A program made the translations under genes and the position numbers. A stretch of 64,000 nucleotides of DNA from Pascua guehoae (taxonomy: Eukaryota; Basidiomycota; Tremellomycetes; Trichosporonales; Trichosporonaceae). Location: NCBI GenBank assembly GCA_001600415.1, contig BCJX01000005.1:480083-544082 (forward strand), read 5' to 3'. Under the pieces are notes generated by a model. It saw only the letters and a program-made list of their open reading frames with translations, did no database searches and was not told where the DNA came from. Shown here one piece after another: positions 20,797-32,422 of this stretch (its first letter is position 1; each line of letters begins with the position of its first letter).

Positions 20797-22393
20797 ATGG
20801 GGCACAAAAAAGTGGCGCTGAGCCAGATCAAGACGCTCACCCTGCACGCGGACCGGATGACGGCGGCAAGGCGCGTGAGCCCCATGCGTGAGTACGAGCG
20901 CGCGCGCGGGGGTGTGGACGGGTGCCGAGTGGGATGTGCGGAGGGTTGTGGTGGGTTGTGGGCTGTGGGGTGGGTTGGAGTGGAGCAGGGGGACTCGGCG
21001 GGGGGCGGGGAGGGNGGGGGATGGGGGTTGCATGCTCTGTTCCACTTGAGTGACATGGGCCGTGTGCCCAAAACCACGCCCAAACCCACAAGCCACGAGC
21101 ACGGGGGCAGCGCAGCACACCCAGCTCCATCCCGCCCACCGCCCAGCCAACGGGCACGACGCCTTGCTCTCGCCTTGCTCCTGCCTTGCTCCTGCCTTAC
21201 TCCTGCCTTGCTCCTGCCTTGCTCCTCCTTACTCCTGCCTTGCTCCTGCCTTACTCCCGCCTGACTCCCGACTAACCCACAGCCCAACTACGCAACCTCG
21301 GCAAACGGAGCGCCTATTCACCCAAAGTGGTGCAGTGCACGCAGACGGGCCACGACGGCGTCTCGGCCCAGTGGCGGTGCGAGGCCGACCTGCCCCAGGG
21401 GGTCGGGTTTGGCGAGGTCGAGGTGAATTGTGAGGGGTGGTCCAAGGCGGGCGACCAGAATGTGCTTGCTGGTGAGTGCGTGCGTGTGGGTGCGGTGGAG
21501 GTGGGGGCGGTGGAGGGGGAGGGGGATGGGGAGGAGGGGTGGTTTGTGGTTGTTGTGGGTGTGGGTGTGGGTGTTGTTGTGGTTGTTGTTGTTGTTGTGG
21601 TTGTTGTTGTGGTTGTGGTTGTGGCTGTGGCTGTGTATGGGGAGGGTGAGGGGGCATTTGGTGCATGTTGGACGTTCTGCCAGGTATTATGTGTTGGAGG
21701 TATGGGAGTTGGCAGTTCAGGCAGGTGCTGCAGGCAACCCATAGTTCCCGGCCTGGGACGCACTGTGACCTCGAGCTTATCGCCCGTCCACTTCTCCCCC
21801 ATCCGCGCCCCCCACATCTTGCCTCACCGCACCCAGTGCCCAGACTGACACCAGGCTCCTGCGGGCTCGAGTACACCCTCGTCGGCCAGCCCACCAGACT
21901 ATCCACCTCGGCCACCGGACCAAGCGGCTTTGGTAAGCCCCCCCCCTAATGCCTCATCACCCCCACTATCACATTACACCGACCCCCCAACTGACTGACA
22001 CCCAGACACCAGCGCCCTCTTCACACGCGTCCTCTGGCTCGCCGTCCTAGCCTACGTCGCCTGGGGCATCTGGCGCGCCTGGCGAACGCGCAACGGCCCC
22101 GGAGCCCGTACACCCGGCGGACCAGCACCCCGCGGACCTGGCGGCGGCGGCGGCGGAGGAGGAGGAGGCGGGTGGTTCCCCGGCGGCGGCGGCGGGGCAC
22201 CACCACCCTACTCCCCCTCTCCCCCGCCCTACAAGCCCTCCTCTTCCTCGGGGGCGGGATTCTGGACGGGCCTCGCGGCCGGCGCGGCGGGGACGGCGCT
22301 CCTGAACCGCGCCAGAGAGCCCCGGGCCGCGGCGCCGCCGACGCCAAGTCCGCGCGCGGGGGGGCGGTGGGATGCGCGTGGTGGTGGGGGAGG
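20797..22393 (+). CDS. SARAF-family (TMEM66) membrane protein, 3' end lost in an assembly gap
   Basis: Exons 20797-20887, 21283-21471, 21855-21932 and 22006 into the N gap at 22394. The joined protein shows SARAF order: IKTLTLHADRMTAARRVSP, QLRN, AYSPKVVQCTQTGHDG, QWRCEADLP, NCEGW, QNVLAGSCGLEYTL, a single membrane segment (FTRVLWLAVLAYVAWGIW, residues ~124-141), then a Gly-rich cytosolic tail with PPPYSPSPPPYKP and GFWTGLAAGAAG. Human SARAF is an ER membrane protein that promotes inactivation of store-operated calcium entry; the paired luminal cysteines are kept. No signal peptide is visible before KKVALSQIKTL, though one is expected, so an upstream exon or earlier start may be missing. Introns 1 and 2 contain CCTTGCTCCTG and GGTTGTTGT repeats. 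The stop codon is not seen. Confidence 0.85.
21165..21265. repeat. 11-bp tandem repeat (CCTTGCTCCTG) in SARAF intron 1
   Basis: About nine near-identical copies of an 11-mer, ending just before the branch site and acceptor of intron 1. Confidence 0.8.
21550..21640. repeat. GT-rich (GTTGTTGTGG) microsatellite in SARAF intron 2
   Basis: Imperfect runs of GTT and GTGG units within intron 2, about 90 bp. Confidence 0.75.
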
Positions 22394-22513
22394 NNNNNNN
22401 NNNNNNNNNNNNNNNNNNNNNNNNNNNNNNNNNNNNNNNNNNNNNNNNNNNNNNNNNNNNNNNNNNNNNNNNNNNNNNNNNNNNNNNNNNNNNNNNNNNN
22501 NNNNNNNNNNNNN
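22394..22513. other. Assembly gap, 120 N
   Basis: Run of N that truncates the SARAF reading frame inside a GC-rich, Gly-coding stretch. Confidence 0.99.
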
Positions 22514-23791
22514 GTCTGTACTGCGCTGTGCTTATGAAATTACCGGACGTGTAGTGCCGAGGCTGGGGTTCGTGTGCGGTGCAGCTGGCTTTGGGGCGGT
22601 GCGGTGCTGCGTACGCTGTGGGGATGAGGATGGGGATGGGGATGGCACGAGTTGCTCGGACGTTGGTGCCCGGCCAACACTGACTCGTTGCTGGTTGACA
22701 CGTCTGTCAGTCTGCATGTCTGCAAGTCTCCGTCTGCGAGACCGTATGTCTGCGAGTCTGCGAGTCTCGTGCCACTCTCGGTCTGCGTCTCGGCTCACGT
22801 CTGTGCGAGTCTCGCCGAGTCTCCGCGAGTCTCCCGCGCGTCCGCGAGCCCCATCTACGACTCCCCCATGTCGGCATCACCCCAACCCACCACCTGTACC
22901 CAACAGCTTCAAACCGGTGGCCATGCCCCAACCCCACATACCCACCCCATGGCCTGATTCACCCGTCGGGCAGACATGCCGGCTGTTCCGGCCGCAACGC
23001 TGTCAGCTGCAGTCGGCCACTGTACCACTGTGCCTGTCCAACCCGGGTCAGGACCACCGGGCAGCGTGGCTGAGATGTCGAGCTTGGGTAAGCGAGTGAG
23101 CCATGACATTCATTCCCGGTCGGCCCGTCTCTGCGTCGCGTCTCGTCTGCGAGTGTCGGTGTGGCAGAGCTCGAGTTCTATACCATAACTGTGGGTTGTG
23201 GGCGAGCCGTGCGTGCTGGCACTAGACCGGCTGGTGCACGGGGTAGAGCTCTGGTCGGCGCGCCCGGGGCTGTCCTCGGCGCGTATGTATGTATTTATGC
23301 GATTGATCCAGATCCGGGATCCACCGGCGTCGCATCCACACTATCTAGCTCAAGTCGGACGCACCAGGTGTGGTTGCGCGGCGACAGCTGGCCTGTGGAC
23401 CGCTGATAAACCTACTGTTGTCCTTTTGACACTCGCGTCAGACACGCGAATCAGCACGGAAATTGAAGCTCGCCTCCCAACCACTTTGCAGCTCATCAGA
23501 CACGATAATCAGCACGCGGGATACTGAAACTCCCTCCCAGCCACTTGGGATCGCTCTGGGACACTACACCCCGCACAACCACACTCACGGCCACATTCAC
23601 GGCCACACTCACGGCCACACTCATGCCCCCCCAACAACAACCCCCAACAACAACCCCGGCATCAGGTCATAAGTGCATCACTAACAAACGGACGCCCGCG
23701 TCACGTACTGCCCGGGCTCCACGAAGGGGAATTAAACGGCGGGGTGGTTCTCGAGAGTTTTAGATTAACCGTATACTAGAACCTAGGACGC
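22514..23791. other. Intergenic region with TCTGCGAG-type and ACGGCCACACTC repeats
   Basis: About 1.3 kb after the gap. It holds imperfect GTCTGCGAGTC repeats (about 22690-22840), a diverged direct duplication around ATCAGCACG (about 23440-23545), and four to five copies of a 12-mer CACGGCCACACT (about 23582-23630). The 3' end of the SARAF gene may extend into its start. No separate gene supported. Confidence 0.55.
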
Positions 23792-25457
23792 CTAGGCCGG
23801 GGGCGGGGTCGCCTGGGCCTTGGCCGACGACTCCTTGAGCGCGAGCAGCTGCTTTGAGCGGAACGTCTCGTAGTGGATCTGCGACGTGGTCTCGATGAGG
23901 TCTTGGAGGTGGGTGCTGGGGGTTAGTGGGGGTTGGGGCGTAACAATGCAAAGGTGTATGTAGGGAAGTGAGGAGATGTAGAGGTCGTGTGGAGTTTGAT
24001 ACGTGTGTCCTGTCCGAGTTTTGGCAGGACTCGGACACATTATTCTGCAACTCCACGCTGGCGACGCTGACATTGCTCGATGTCCAGTTCCCCACGCCGC
24101 ACTTGGCGCCGCTTCGCGACGCCAAGTGCGCGTGTGCACTCACCGAGTAAGGAAGTTGCGAAGGTAAACAAATTCGCAGTGGTTCTCGTCCTCGACGTTG
24201 ACAACACCCCAGCGGTGCTTGCGGCCGCGGACGGGCTTGCCGTCGACGACGACATTGTTCTCCGAGCCGACGACGGCAAAGGGGAGCATGCCGCGGACGC
24301 GGGCGTTCAGGTCGAGCTCCTCGGGGTCGAGCTCGTCGCCGTCAAAGGGGTACAGGCGGATCTGGTGGTACTGGAGCTCGGCCATGATGCGGGCCTTGAA
24401 CAGGTCGCGCTCCTCGAGCGTGAGCGAGTCCGACTTTGCAATGACGGGGACAACGTTGACAATCTCCGAGAGCTTCTTGAGGACGGTAATGTCAATCTGG
24501 CAGGGTTAGTTGGGCAACAGCGGGTCGATTGTTGCGCGCGCCGCCGGCGTCGCCATCGCTAGTCGCGCGCGCGTACTCGCGCGCACGCTCTCCCACTCAC
24601 AGGCTTGAGGGTGTGGCCGGTGGGGTTGATGAAGAAGACGCAGCAGTGGATGCGCGTGTCGGGGATAAAGCGCTCACGCATCGCAGTGAGCTCCTTGCGG
24701 AGGTATGCAGAGTGCTGGTCCTTGATGTACTTTACAATCGGGTCCCAGCAGTTGTCATTGTTGATCAGGTCGCCGTAGCCGGGCGTGTCGATAATGTTGA
24801 GCTTGAGGCGGACGCCGTTCTCAACAATGACTGCGGGTGAGTATGAGGGGTTACGCGGTTCAAACCAAAGGTGGTATCGAGTGTCTAACAAATGCAGGTG
24901 CACGCGCCGCCAGCAGCCGCACGGCGCCACGGGCCACTCGTCTCCTCGGCCAACGGCCAGCGCCCAACTTGTACTCACCCTGCGACTTTGCGTGAATCTC
25001 GGTCGTGGCGCGGGGCGCAATGTCGGGCTCGGTACGTCCCTTCGAGTCGACGAGGTGCGAGGCAAAGAGCGTGTTGACGAGTGTAGACTTGCCGAGACCC
25101 GTCTGGCCTGCATCGTGTCAGCGGGGCCTCTTCGGCCTTTGGCTTTGGCTTGTACGCACCGACAACCATGACATTGAACTGGAAGCCGCGCTTGAGGAGC
25201 TTGTGCTCAATCTGGCGCGTGATCGCTGTGTGTTAGCTCTTGTCGTCGTCGGCGGCGGCGGCCGTCGGCGTCGGCATCAGCGAGCCGAGCCGTGTCGGGG
25301 ACAGCATCGTGGCATGGCGGTCCGCGCGTCCACCGCCACGGCGGGCATGGACCCAGGCCACACTGGCTGGCCTCAAGGCTCGAGGCTCACAGTCAAAACC
25401 GACATAGGACGCGGCGACAATGTCCTCTGCAAAGGTGGGGGGAGCGGTGGCGGCCAT
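23792..25457 (-). CDS. CDC10: Septin, Cdc10 class
   Basis: Six exons on the minus strand (25391-25457, 25160-25225, 24979-25107, 24601-24830, 24144-24496, 23792-23915), all phases compatible, give 322 residues. GTPase motifs are intact: P-loop GQTGLGKS, switch-II DTPGYGD, G4 AKSD. The polybasic segment before the P-loop (IEHKLLKRGFQFNVMVV) and the septin unique element (ending CEFVYLRNFLTRTHLQDL) are typical. There is no C-terminal coiled coil and the protein ends soon after the G domain, which is the Cdc10 hallmark. Septins polymerise into filaments and rings at the bud neck for cytokinesis; in yeast Cdc10 is the central subunit. Divergently arranged with DCN1, 824 bp apart. Confidence 0.92.
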
Positions 25458-26281
25458 GGTGGGATTAATGAACGACTGGGTGTGGGGTGAATGAGTGAAG
25501 CAAAGGGAAGCGACGAGCAAGAGCAAGAGCGAGAGAGATGATCCAAGGTGCAAGGTGCAGTGAGTGGGTGGTGGATGCTACCCCTCGCGTCCCGCAACCC
25601 AGCAGCCACGCTGCACGGCGGGGGGGGGGGGGAGAGCAGTCTGTCTGCAGTCTGCCTGCACTCATGGCTGCCTCGTCTTTTGCCTGCAGGCCTTGCCTGT
25701 GCCATGCCTGTGCCATGGGCGCCGCGTCAAACGCGTTCAGGGTAACTCGGGGGTGTGTTGTATGGGCCCTGAATCTTTCCCCGCGCGAAACTGTGGGCTG
25801 GCCCACTCTCTGACACGACCGACTCAGGCGCGTCCAACTCTTCCTCGCGTGGTGTTTTGGGATTAATAATAATGTAAATATCTAGAAAATAATACTGAGG
25901 CTTGGTTGCGTCGGTGGAGGCCGAGCAGGGAGGCTAGGAGGGAGGGAAGGTCGTCATGGCTCGGATGAATCTCTGGCGCGCATGGCGCACGGTGCATGGC
26001 ACATGGCACAGGTTGCATGGCGTCAACTGGTGTCGACGGGGTGGTGGTGTAGTGGTGGCTGTGGATGACATCTGCAAGTTGCGTCTCTCAACTTGTTCCT
26101 TTCCTTTTACTCTATGCAGCAGCCATCGACAACACTCTCTGCTCGATTATACAATCTCGTCACCTCGCCCATTGTCATCGCACTCGTCGCTGCATTCTCT
26201 CTCTGGCGCTTCCTTGCACGGCACCCCTCTGGCGCATCCCCTCCACAACCCATCGGGCGACAGCCAGACACACCTCCCACC
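25458..26281. other. Divergent promoter region CDC10/DCN1
   Basis: Contains a 13-nt G run near 25620, an AT-rich patch (25860-25900) and pyrimidine-rich sequence before DCN1. No gene recognised. Confidence 0.5.
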
Positions 26282-27707
26282 ATGGTGCGTGCTCACCACA
26301 GGTAATCACCTTGCTCGTCGACACGCACACTCTCTCAGCTATCCAAGGCGTTTCGCTAGCTGACATCAGTCCCGCCTCCTCACGAAGAGCAGCGAGCGGG
26401 CGACCATCAACGAGTTCCGCGAGATCACTGGCGCACCGTGCGTATCTCCCCTCTGCCTCTCTCCCTCGCGCGCCGAGCGGCGACTGCCCAGCAGGGCTCG
26501 TGTGGCATGACGCGACGCCCCCGCGGTTCACTCTCACTCTTGCTCACACTCCTGCTCACGCTCACGCAAACAGATCGGCCGACGCGACTCGGTGGCTGAA
26601 AAAGTACAAGTTCAACCTCGAGAATGCGCTCAATGCCTTCTTTGCGGCCGGCGGCGATGTCGCGACCTCGAGCAGCAATAATGAGAAGAAGGTGGCGGCC
26701 ATCTGGGAGCGGTTCAAGGGTGAGCTCGAGTGTGGAGACGTAGTGGACAGACCTTTGTTGTTGGTGCCTTCCCGACCTTCCTTTCACGGCCTTCCTTTGC
26801 TGTCTTCGGTTTACCTTCCTCGGGGTTGCCTTCATCCGATGGCTTGCCGCCATTGACCTTCCTCGGTCGTTGCAACCATGTGCGCTCCAACTACTGTGCA
26901 CCTGGTCGACTCACCTCACACACCTCCGCCTACCTCCCTTCGCACACACTCACACACCAGACCCATCCAACCCCAAGCTCATTACCATCGACGGCACGAT
27001 GAACCTGTGTACCGAGCTCGGCATTGACCCGTCGTCGGACACGGTACTCTTCTGCCTCGCGGCCGACCTGGGCTCCAAGGCGACGGGCGAGTGGGAAAAG
27101 GAGCCCTTTGTGCGCGGGTGGCTCGAGATTGACTCTGGGTAGGTGGCAGAAGGCTTGCGTCGCGCTCACCTGACAGGATCGACTCTGTGGCCAAGATGAA
27201 GGCGGCGCTGCCCGGGCTGCGCAAAAAGCTCAAGGCGGACCCAGCCTACTTTAAAAAGGTCTACATGCACACATTCGACCTGTGCAAGGCCCCCGGCGCG
27301 CGCTCCCTCGCCCTCGACACTGGTGAGCTACGATCTCTGCGTACCTAGCTCACACTAGCAATCGACATGTGGACACTCTTCATCCCGCCCGCACTCGCGT
27401 CGCGCCCCAGCGCTCTGTCCAAAGTGCCCCCGGGGGCCAACCCGACGGGACCAGTGACAAGTCAGCCGCCGGCGTTTGGCGAAAAGGACCTCGACATGTG
27501 GCTCGAGTACCAGCGCGAACGCGGAAAGGCCGTCAGCAAGGACACGTGGAGCCTCTTTGTCGACTTTATCCGCACCATTGACGCAGAGTACAAGGAGTAT
27601 GATGAAGAGGGTGAGCTAAGGCGGCCCTTTTGACTAGCTGACATGCAGCGGCGTGGCCGTCGACGATTGACGACTTTGTCGACTATGTGCGCGCAAAGCA
27701 GAAGTAG
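26282..27707 (+). CDS. DCN1: Dcn1-like cullin neddylation E3 (UBA-like plus PONY domain)
   Basis: Seven exons: 26282-26284 (the ATG alone), 26370-26437, 26574-26719, 26961-27138, 27177-27322, 27359-27610 and 27649-27707; phases all fit, giving 283 residues. The first coding exon is just the start codon, with the donor GTGCGT directly after it; reading on past the ATG instead puts the next exon out of frame. The N-terminus has a UBA-like fold ([15 protein letters not shown], then [20 protein letters not shown]). The rest is the PONY/potentiating-neddylation domain ([72 protein letters not shown]). Dcn1 binds cullin and Ubc12 to speed Nedd8 transfer, activating SCF ubiquitin ligases. Introns 4 and 5 are 38 and 36 bp. 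Confidence 0.93.
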
Positions 27708-28081
27708 GCGTTGTAGAGGTGCCTGCCGAGGCAGGCCACACAGACGAGGCATCATTTGTTGTGTTCATCAGGTTGCGCAGACGCGGGTCTTCCTTGCAGG
27801 ATTTTGACACCACCGACGCGCACGACACAGCCGTTCCTGTTCCTATTCCACGATAGCATGCATGGGTATACCAGAGTAATACACAGAAAAAAGTTGTAGT
27901 AGGGAGATTATTGCAAGATGGTCCATACCGACCGGGCCAACAACATGTTCGAGACCGGACAGGGTTCTTGTCGCCGGGGCGGGCGGCGTGGGCGTAAGGG
28001 GGCCGAGTGGGCTCGGTTTCGAGCCCGAGCTCGGCGCAGGTGGGACTTTTGGCAGCGACTTTGGGGAAAAACAGCGCCATT
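27708..28081. other. Short convergent intergenic region
   Basis: 374 bp between the 3' ends of DCN1 and the CRIB gene; 3' untranslated regions presumably meet or overlap here. Nothing else seen. Confidence 0.5.
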
Positions 28082-31000
28082 TTACACCCCACGTTCGGTC
28101 AAGGCGACGCGCCACGCGGCCTCTTCTAACGCGCCCATTGCGCCGCCGAGCTCGCCGTCGGGCACCTCGTCTGATGCGGGATTGCTCTCGTTTGTGAGGC
28201 CCGTCTCGGAGCGCTCGGGCATGGTCGGGGGCACGCGGCGGAGGATGCGCGTGTATGCGCGGTGGACGGTGACTTCGTGGAGATTGTACGAGTGGATCGA
28301 GGATGCAGTCGACGACATGCGCGAGAGGGCGCAGCTTGCGCGGTCGGGCGCGGGAGAGAGAGAGCGCGAGGGCGACGCAGTCATGGATGCGGCGAGCGAG
28401 ATGCGCGACGAGCGCTTTTCCGAGCTGCTGTTGGCGTCGTGGTGGCTCAGGCGCGAGGGGTCGGGAAAGTCGAGAGAGCCGAGCTGGTCCGTGTCCTCGT
28501 CGTGGTGGTCGTACTCAAGGATGCGGCGGTTGGTGGCCGGGGGCGAATATGAGAATGGGTGTGGCTGGTTGCGCGGGCGCGACTGGGGCGGCATGGCCGT
28601 GTGTAACAGGGCCGACGCGCCGACGAGGGACACTTGTTGGTTACCGGGCGTAATGGACGACATGGACGGGGCGGGTGCCGTCTCGCCCAGACTCAAGCAT
28701 AAGCCGAGCGCCGAGACGCGCGCGTGCGCGTGGGCGCCGCCCGTGTAGGCCGAGAGGTCGAATGCGTCCTCGTCGGTCACGCCGGGCGACGTCGGGTTCG
28801 AGTACGAGTGGGCGTGCGAGTGGGTCGCCGACGACGCAGACGACGGAAACTGGTCGTCGCGACCCACACTCGATAACGTGAGTGGCACCACAGCCTGGGA
28901 TGGGTCGGTCGCGTCGTCGTCGCGCACAGAGTCGTTGTCAGAGTAACCCCCGGACCGGTCAGAGTCGGTGCGGCGACCCGTCCCCAGCCCGGGAGTCACG
29001 GTCCGCGGCCGCGCCATTTCGGCGAGGCTGAGCGTAATGGCCGAGCTCGAGCGGGTCAGTGTCGGCCCAGAAGGCACGGGGAGGAGGGTGAAATTGTCCA
29101 AGTAGTCGGACGATACCGACACGCCCGAGCCCATCGAGCTGACCGAGTTCATCGAGTCGTGCTTGTCGGCCAACAATGGGAGGCTCAGCGTGCCCACCGA
29201 AGCCGCGACCGAGGAAGACGACTCGTCGGTCGGTGCCGCGGGCACTGCGGGCGTACTGCGCGCAATCGAGTCGGGGAGGCTGACTGGACGCATCGGGTCG
29301 ACCGGCGACTCGTCGAGGCACGCCGCCGAGTCGACCGAGGTCGCAATCGACGTCAGAGACCGGTTCGATGTTGGGTCGAGCGGCGAGGCATCGGGTGCCA
29401 CCACAGGGTGCGCCGGGCGCACACCCATCGTATCCCGCCCGATGCGATGCTTGGGCATGTCGGGGACCGCGGGGTACATTGGGTGGTGGTGGCGTCCTGA
29501 TCCTGCACGTGGCACGCCCATCGTATCCCGCTTCGGTGGGCGGTGGTCGGGCGGATCTGGCGTGCACACATCGAGCTCTGCAGACGACGGCGTCGGCGAC
29601 GTGTCGCGCTCGTGATCAATGTCGTCGTGGTCGTCATCGTCGGCATCCGGGTCGTAATCCTGCGTGCTCGTCGCATGGCTCAGCCTCGAAATGGTACGGG
29701 CGCGGCCGCTGGGTGCCAGGCTCGTGCTGTCAAAGCTGTCTGTGCGCGAGTGGGCAACACCAAACGAATCAACGGAATGTCGCCGCCGTGGGTCGGTCGA
29801 AGGACGCTCCAGGAGCGGAATACTGTGCAGCGACTCGGTCGTGCGGCTCGCACGCATGGGGTGTGGCGGAGGTGGCGGCGGCGAGTAGAGCGTACTGCGA
29901 ATCGCGGGGTCAAAGTCAAACGACTTTGAGCGGCGGCGGTAGATGTGCTCCTCTTCTGGTCCCAGCATGGGCGACGCGCGTGCAGACGAGGGAATCTGCA
30001 TTGGCTTAATCTCGGGCGTGAGCGCAACCGCAATGGGGGCCTTGACGGACGCAGGCTTGCTGACGCTGGCCGCGACAGGCACTGGGGCAGCATGGCGGTG
30101 GGCTCCGATCGATGTTCGCGGTGGCGACGACGCGACGTCGCCGTCCCATGCGGCCAAGATCGACGCAGCCCACCCGTCCTCGCCGCCGGGCGCGACCTCG
30201 AGATCGCGGAATCCCCGCAAGTCATCAGACAGTCGGCGCGACAGTTCCCGCAGGCTCATGTCGGACGATACAGACTCGCGGCGAGAGTCATGTGATTCCG
30301 CAGGCGACGGGGGCCGGGCAGCTTGCTTGGGCGACGGTGACGGGACCGGCGAAGTGTGGTTGGCTACACTCGTCTGCGGCGTATCAATCACTTCCACAAC
30401 CGTCTCTGGCGGAGCGAGCGCCGCACTCGGCGAGCGGCTTGGACGCGCGCTCTGCGAGTCCAGGTCGCTTAGCAACTTGCCAATTAGGCTGTTGGAGCGC
30501 ACCATGCTTGCACCGCCCATGATGACACCGCCACCCACCGCACCACCACCGATGCTGGGGCCAAACTCTGGCGACGTGTGTGCGCGCCGCATCGGCTGCG
30601 AGGCGGGCGATGTCGGCGATGTCGTACGACTAGTCGGCCGTGTCTCTGGAGATGGCGGGGAGACGGGGGTAGCCTGTGGTGGAGCTTTCGGCGAGGGAGG
30701 CGTCGGCCGTGACCGCGCAGACATCCATTGCTGGTGTATCGGTGCTGTAGCGGGCGTCGGCGAGATGGGCGTGGGCGAGATTGGCGTCTTGGGACGGCCC
30801 GGTAATGGCGCTGCTCGAGGGGGAGGCGTAATGACTGTCCTTGGTGCGGGAGGCGATGTTTGCACAGGACTACGAGTACGAGACGAGCTTCTGACCGCCT
30901 CGAGGTCGAATGTCTTGACCTGGCGCTGGCGGCGCTGGGCAGCAGTGATCAGAAGAAGGTCGGCCTCGGATACACCTTGAGCCTTGAGCTTGTCCATCCA

Positions 31001-32422
31001 TTCATTTGGCATTCCGTCCAGCTCGGCCGTGACATGCACCTCGTGCTGCGGGGTGTGAGTTTACTGTCGAGCAAGTGCGGGAAACACAAACCTGGACGTT
31101 GAAAGGACGCGACACGCCCGATTCTGTTTGGACGGGTCTGACGGGCTGCTGTTGGACACGGGTCCAGCCGGGGGGCATGGGCGAACGGGACCGTGAGCTC
31201 ATGCTGCCGCTGGCGCTCTCAAAGCCACTAAGTGAGCCATGAGTCGTCGCTGGACGGGGCGTCGTGGCCGAGCGGGAATTCGTCGGCGGACGCGGCCGAG
31301 ACTGGTCCTCTTCATCGAGGTCGCCGAGCGTCGAACTGCCACGTTTTGGCCCGTGGCCGTGGCCCCTCTGCGGCCGTTCAGTAGGCGCGTTCCCATTCCG
31401 GCGCATGACGCTACCCACGCGCCCGAGTCCACGCCCGATTCCCGAGACGAGGAGGGATGCACTCGACTTTTTGCGCTGTAACTTTGGCTGCGAGAATGGG
31501 AGCGTATCGGATGTGGATCGTTGGGGCGACGACGGCGTGGGCTGGTGCGGCGGGCGGTTGTTCATAAAGACGGGGGGGCCGTTCGACGTCGTCGTCAGCG
31601 GCGACGACACAATGAGTGTGCTGGCACGGTTGGCTGCGCGCCAGCCAAAGCGCGCGTTGCGTGGCGAAGACTGGCCACCGCTGGCGGCATAGCCACCGTT
31701 CCCTGACCCAATGGACGGGGTCACGGACGTCATGGACATCTGGTCAGACTCTTGCGGAGCATGGCGACTAGTCGAGAGCGAGCCCGAGCTTGCACTGTGG
31801 TGCAAGACGCCGACCTCGGATCGTGGGGAACCCCGCGGCGTCACATTGGACCTGCTCGACCGCGCATACTGTGCAAACGGAGGCGTGGGTGAGTCGAGCG
31901 GAGACGGAAACGGTGGTGGCAGCTTGTTCCGGTTCACAATCATGACTGGCGCCACAGGCCGCCCTGCCGAGGCCGACGCCGAGGGGCTCCGTCCTCCATG
32001 TGTTGGGCGGCTCGCAGGCGATATGGACTGAGGTGTTGGGGATGTGCCAAAGACGTGCCGCGGCGGCGAGCTGGAGGTCAGCTGTGCTCTGGTTGGCGTT
32101 GCAGTGTGATCGAGATTGGTTATGGGGTTCCACTCCCCAGTTTGGCACATTAGAGCAACTCCGCCTTGGTTGGTGCCTGCCATCGCAGCTGCCAGCTGCT
32201 AGCTTGCATTGCCATGGTGCGTACTCGTCCAACAACCAAACCAATGTCGGTCTAGTCGACCCTGTTGCGCCCCTGGTAGCCAACTAGTCTCCCCAAGCAC
32301 ACCCCGTCGAGACCACAAGCGTGTACATGCACAACTCACCTATGGGCCGAGATATCGGACAAGCTCTTGTTGCGCGGCGGCACGTTTTGCAACTGTTGTA
32401 GTGGCTGTGCGGGGTTGAGCAT
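28082..32422 (-). CDS. Large CRIB (p21-Rho-binding) domain protein without a kinase
   Basis: Three exons: 32340-32422, 31092-32070 and 28082-31045, phases compatible, 1341 residues from the ATG at 32422. The frame is open upstream to 32575, so the N-terminus is uncertain. Across the exon 2/3 junction (residues ~345-375) lies VSRPFNVQHEVHVTAELDG followed by MPNEWMDKL, matching the CRIB consensus I-S-x-P-x(2-4)-F-x-H-x2-H-V and the W-containing extension of PAK-type domains that bind GTP-loaded Cdc42/Rac. After a basic RQRQ stretch come ~950 residues rich in Ser, Pro, Thr and Asp with no recognisable fold and no kinase motifs. This suggests a Cdc42 effector or scaffold for polarity (Gic-like in logic, much larger) rather than a Cla4/Ste20 kinase. 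Serine/proline clusters are likely phosphorylation sites. Confidence 0.75.

Noticed and set aside
22554..23099. 181-residue ORF after the assembly gap
   Set aside because: It is Ser/Arg-rich, derives from TCTGCGAG-type repeats and shows no motif; it could in part be SARAF 3' sequence but cannot be shown.
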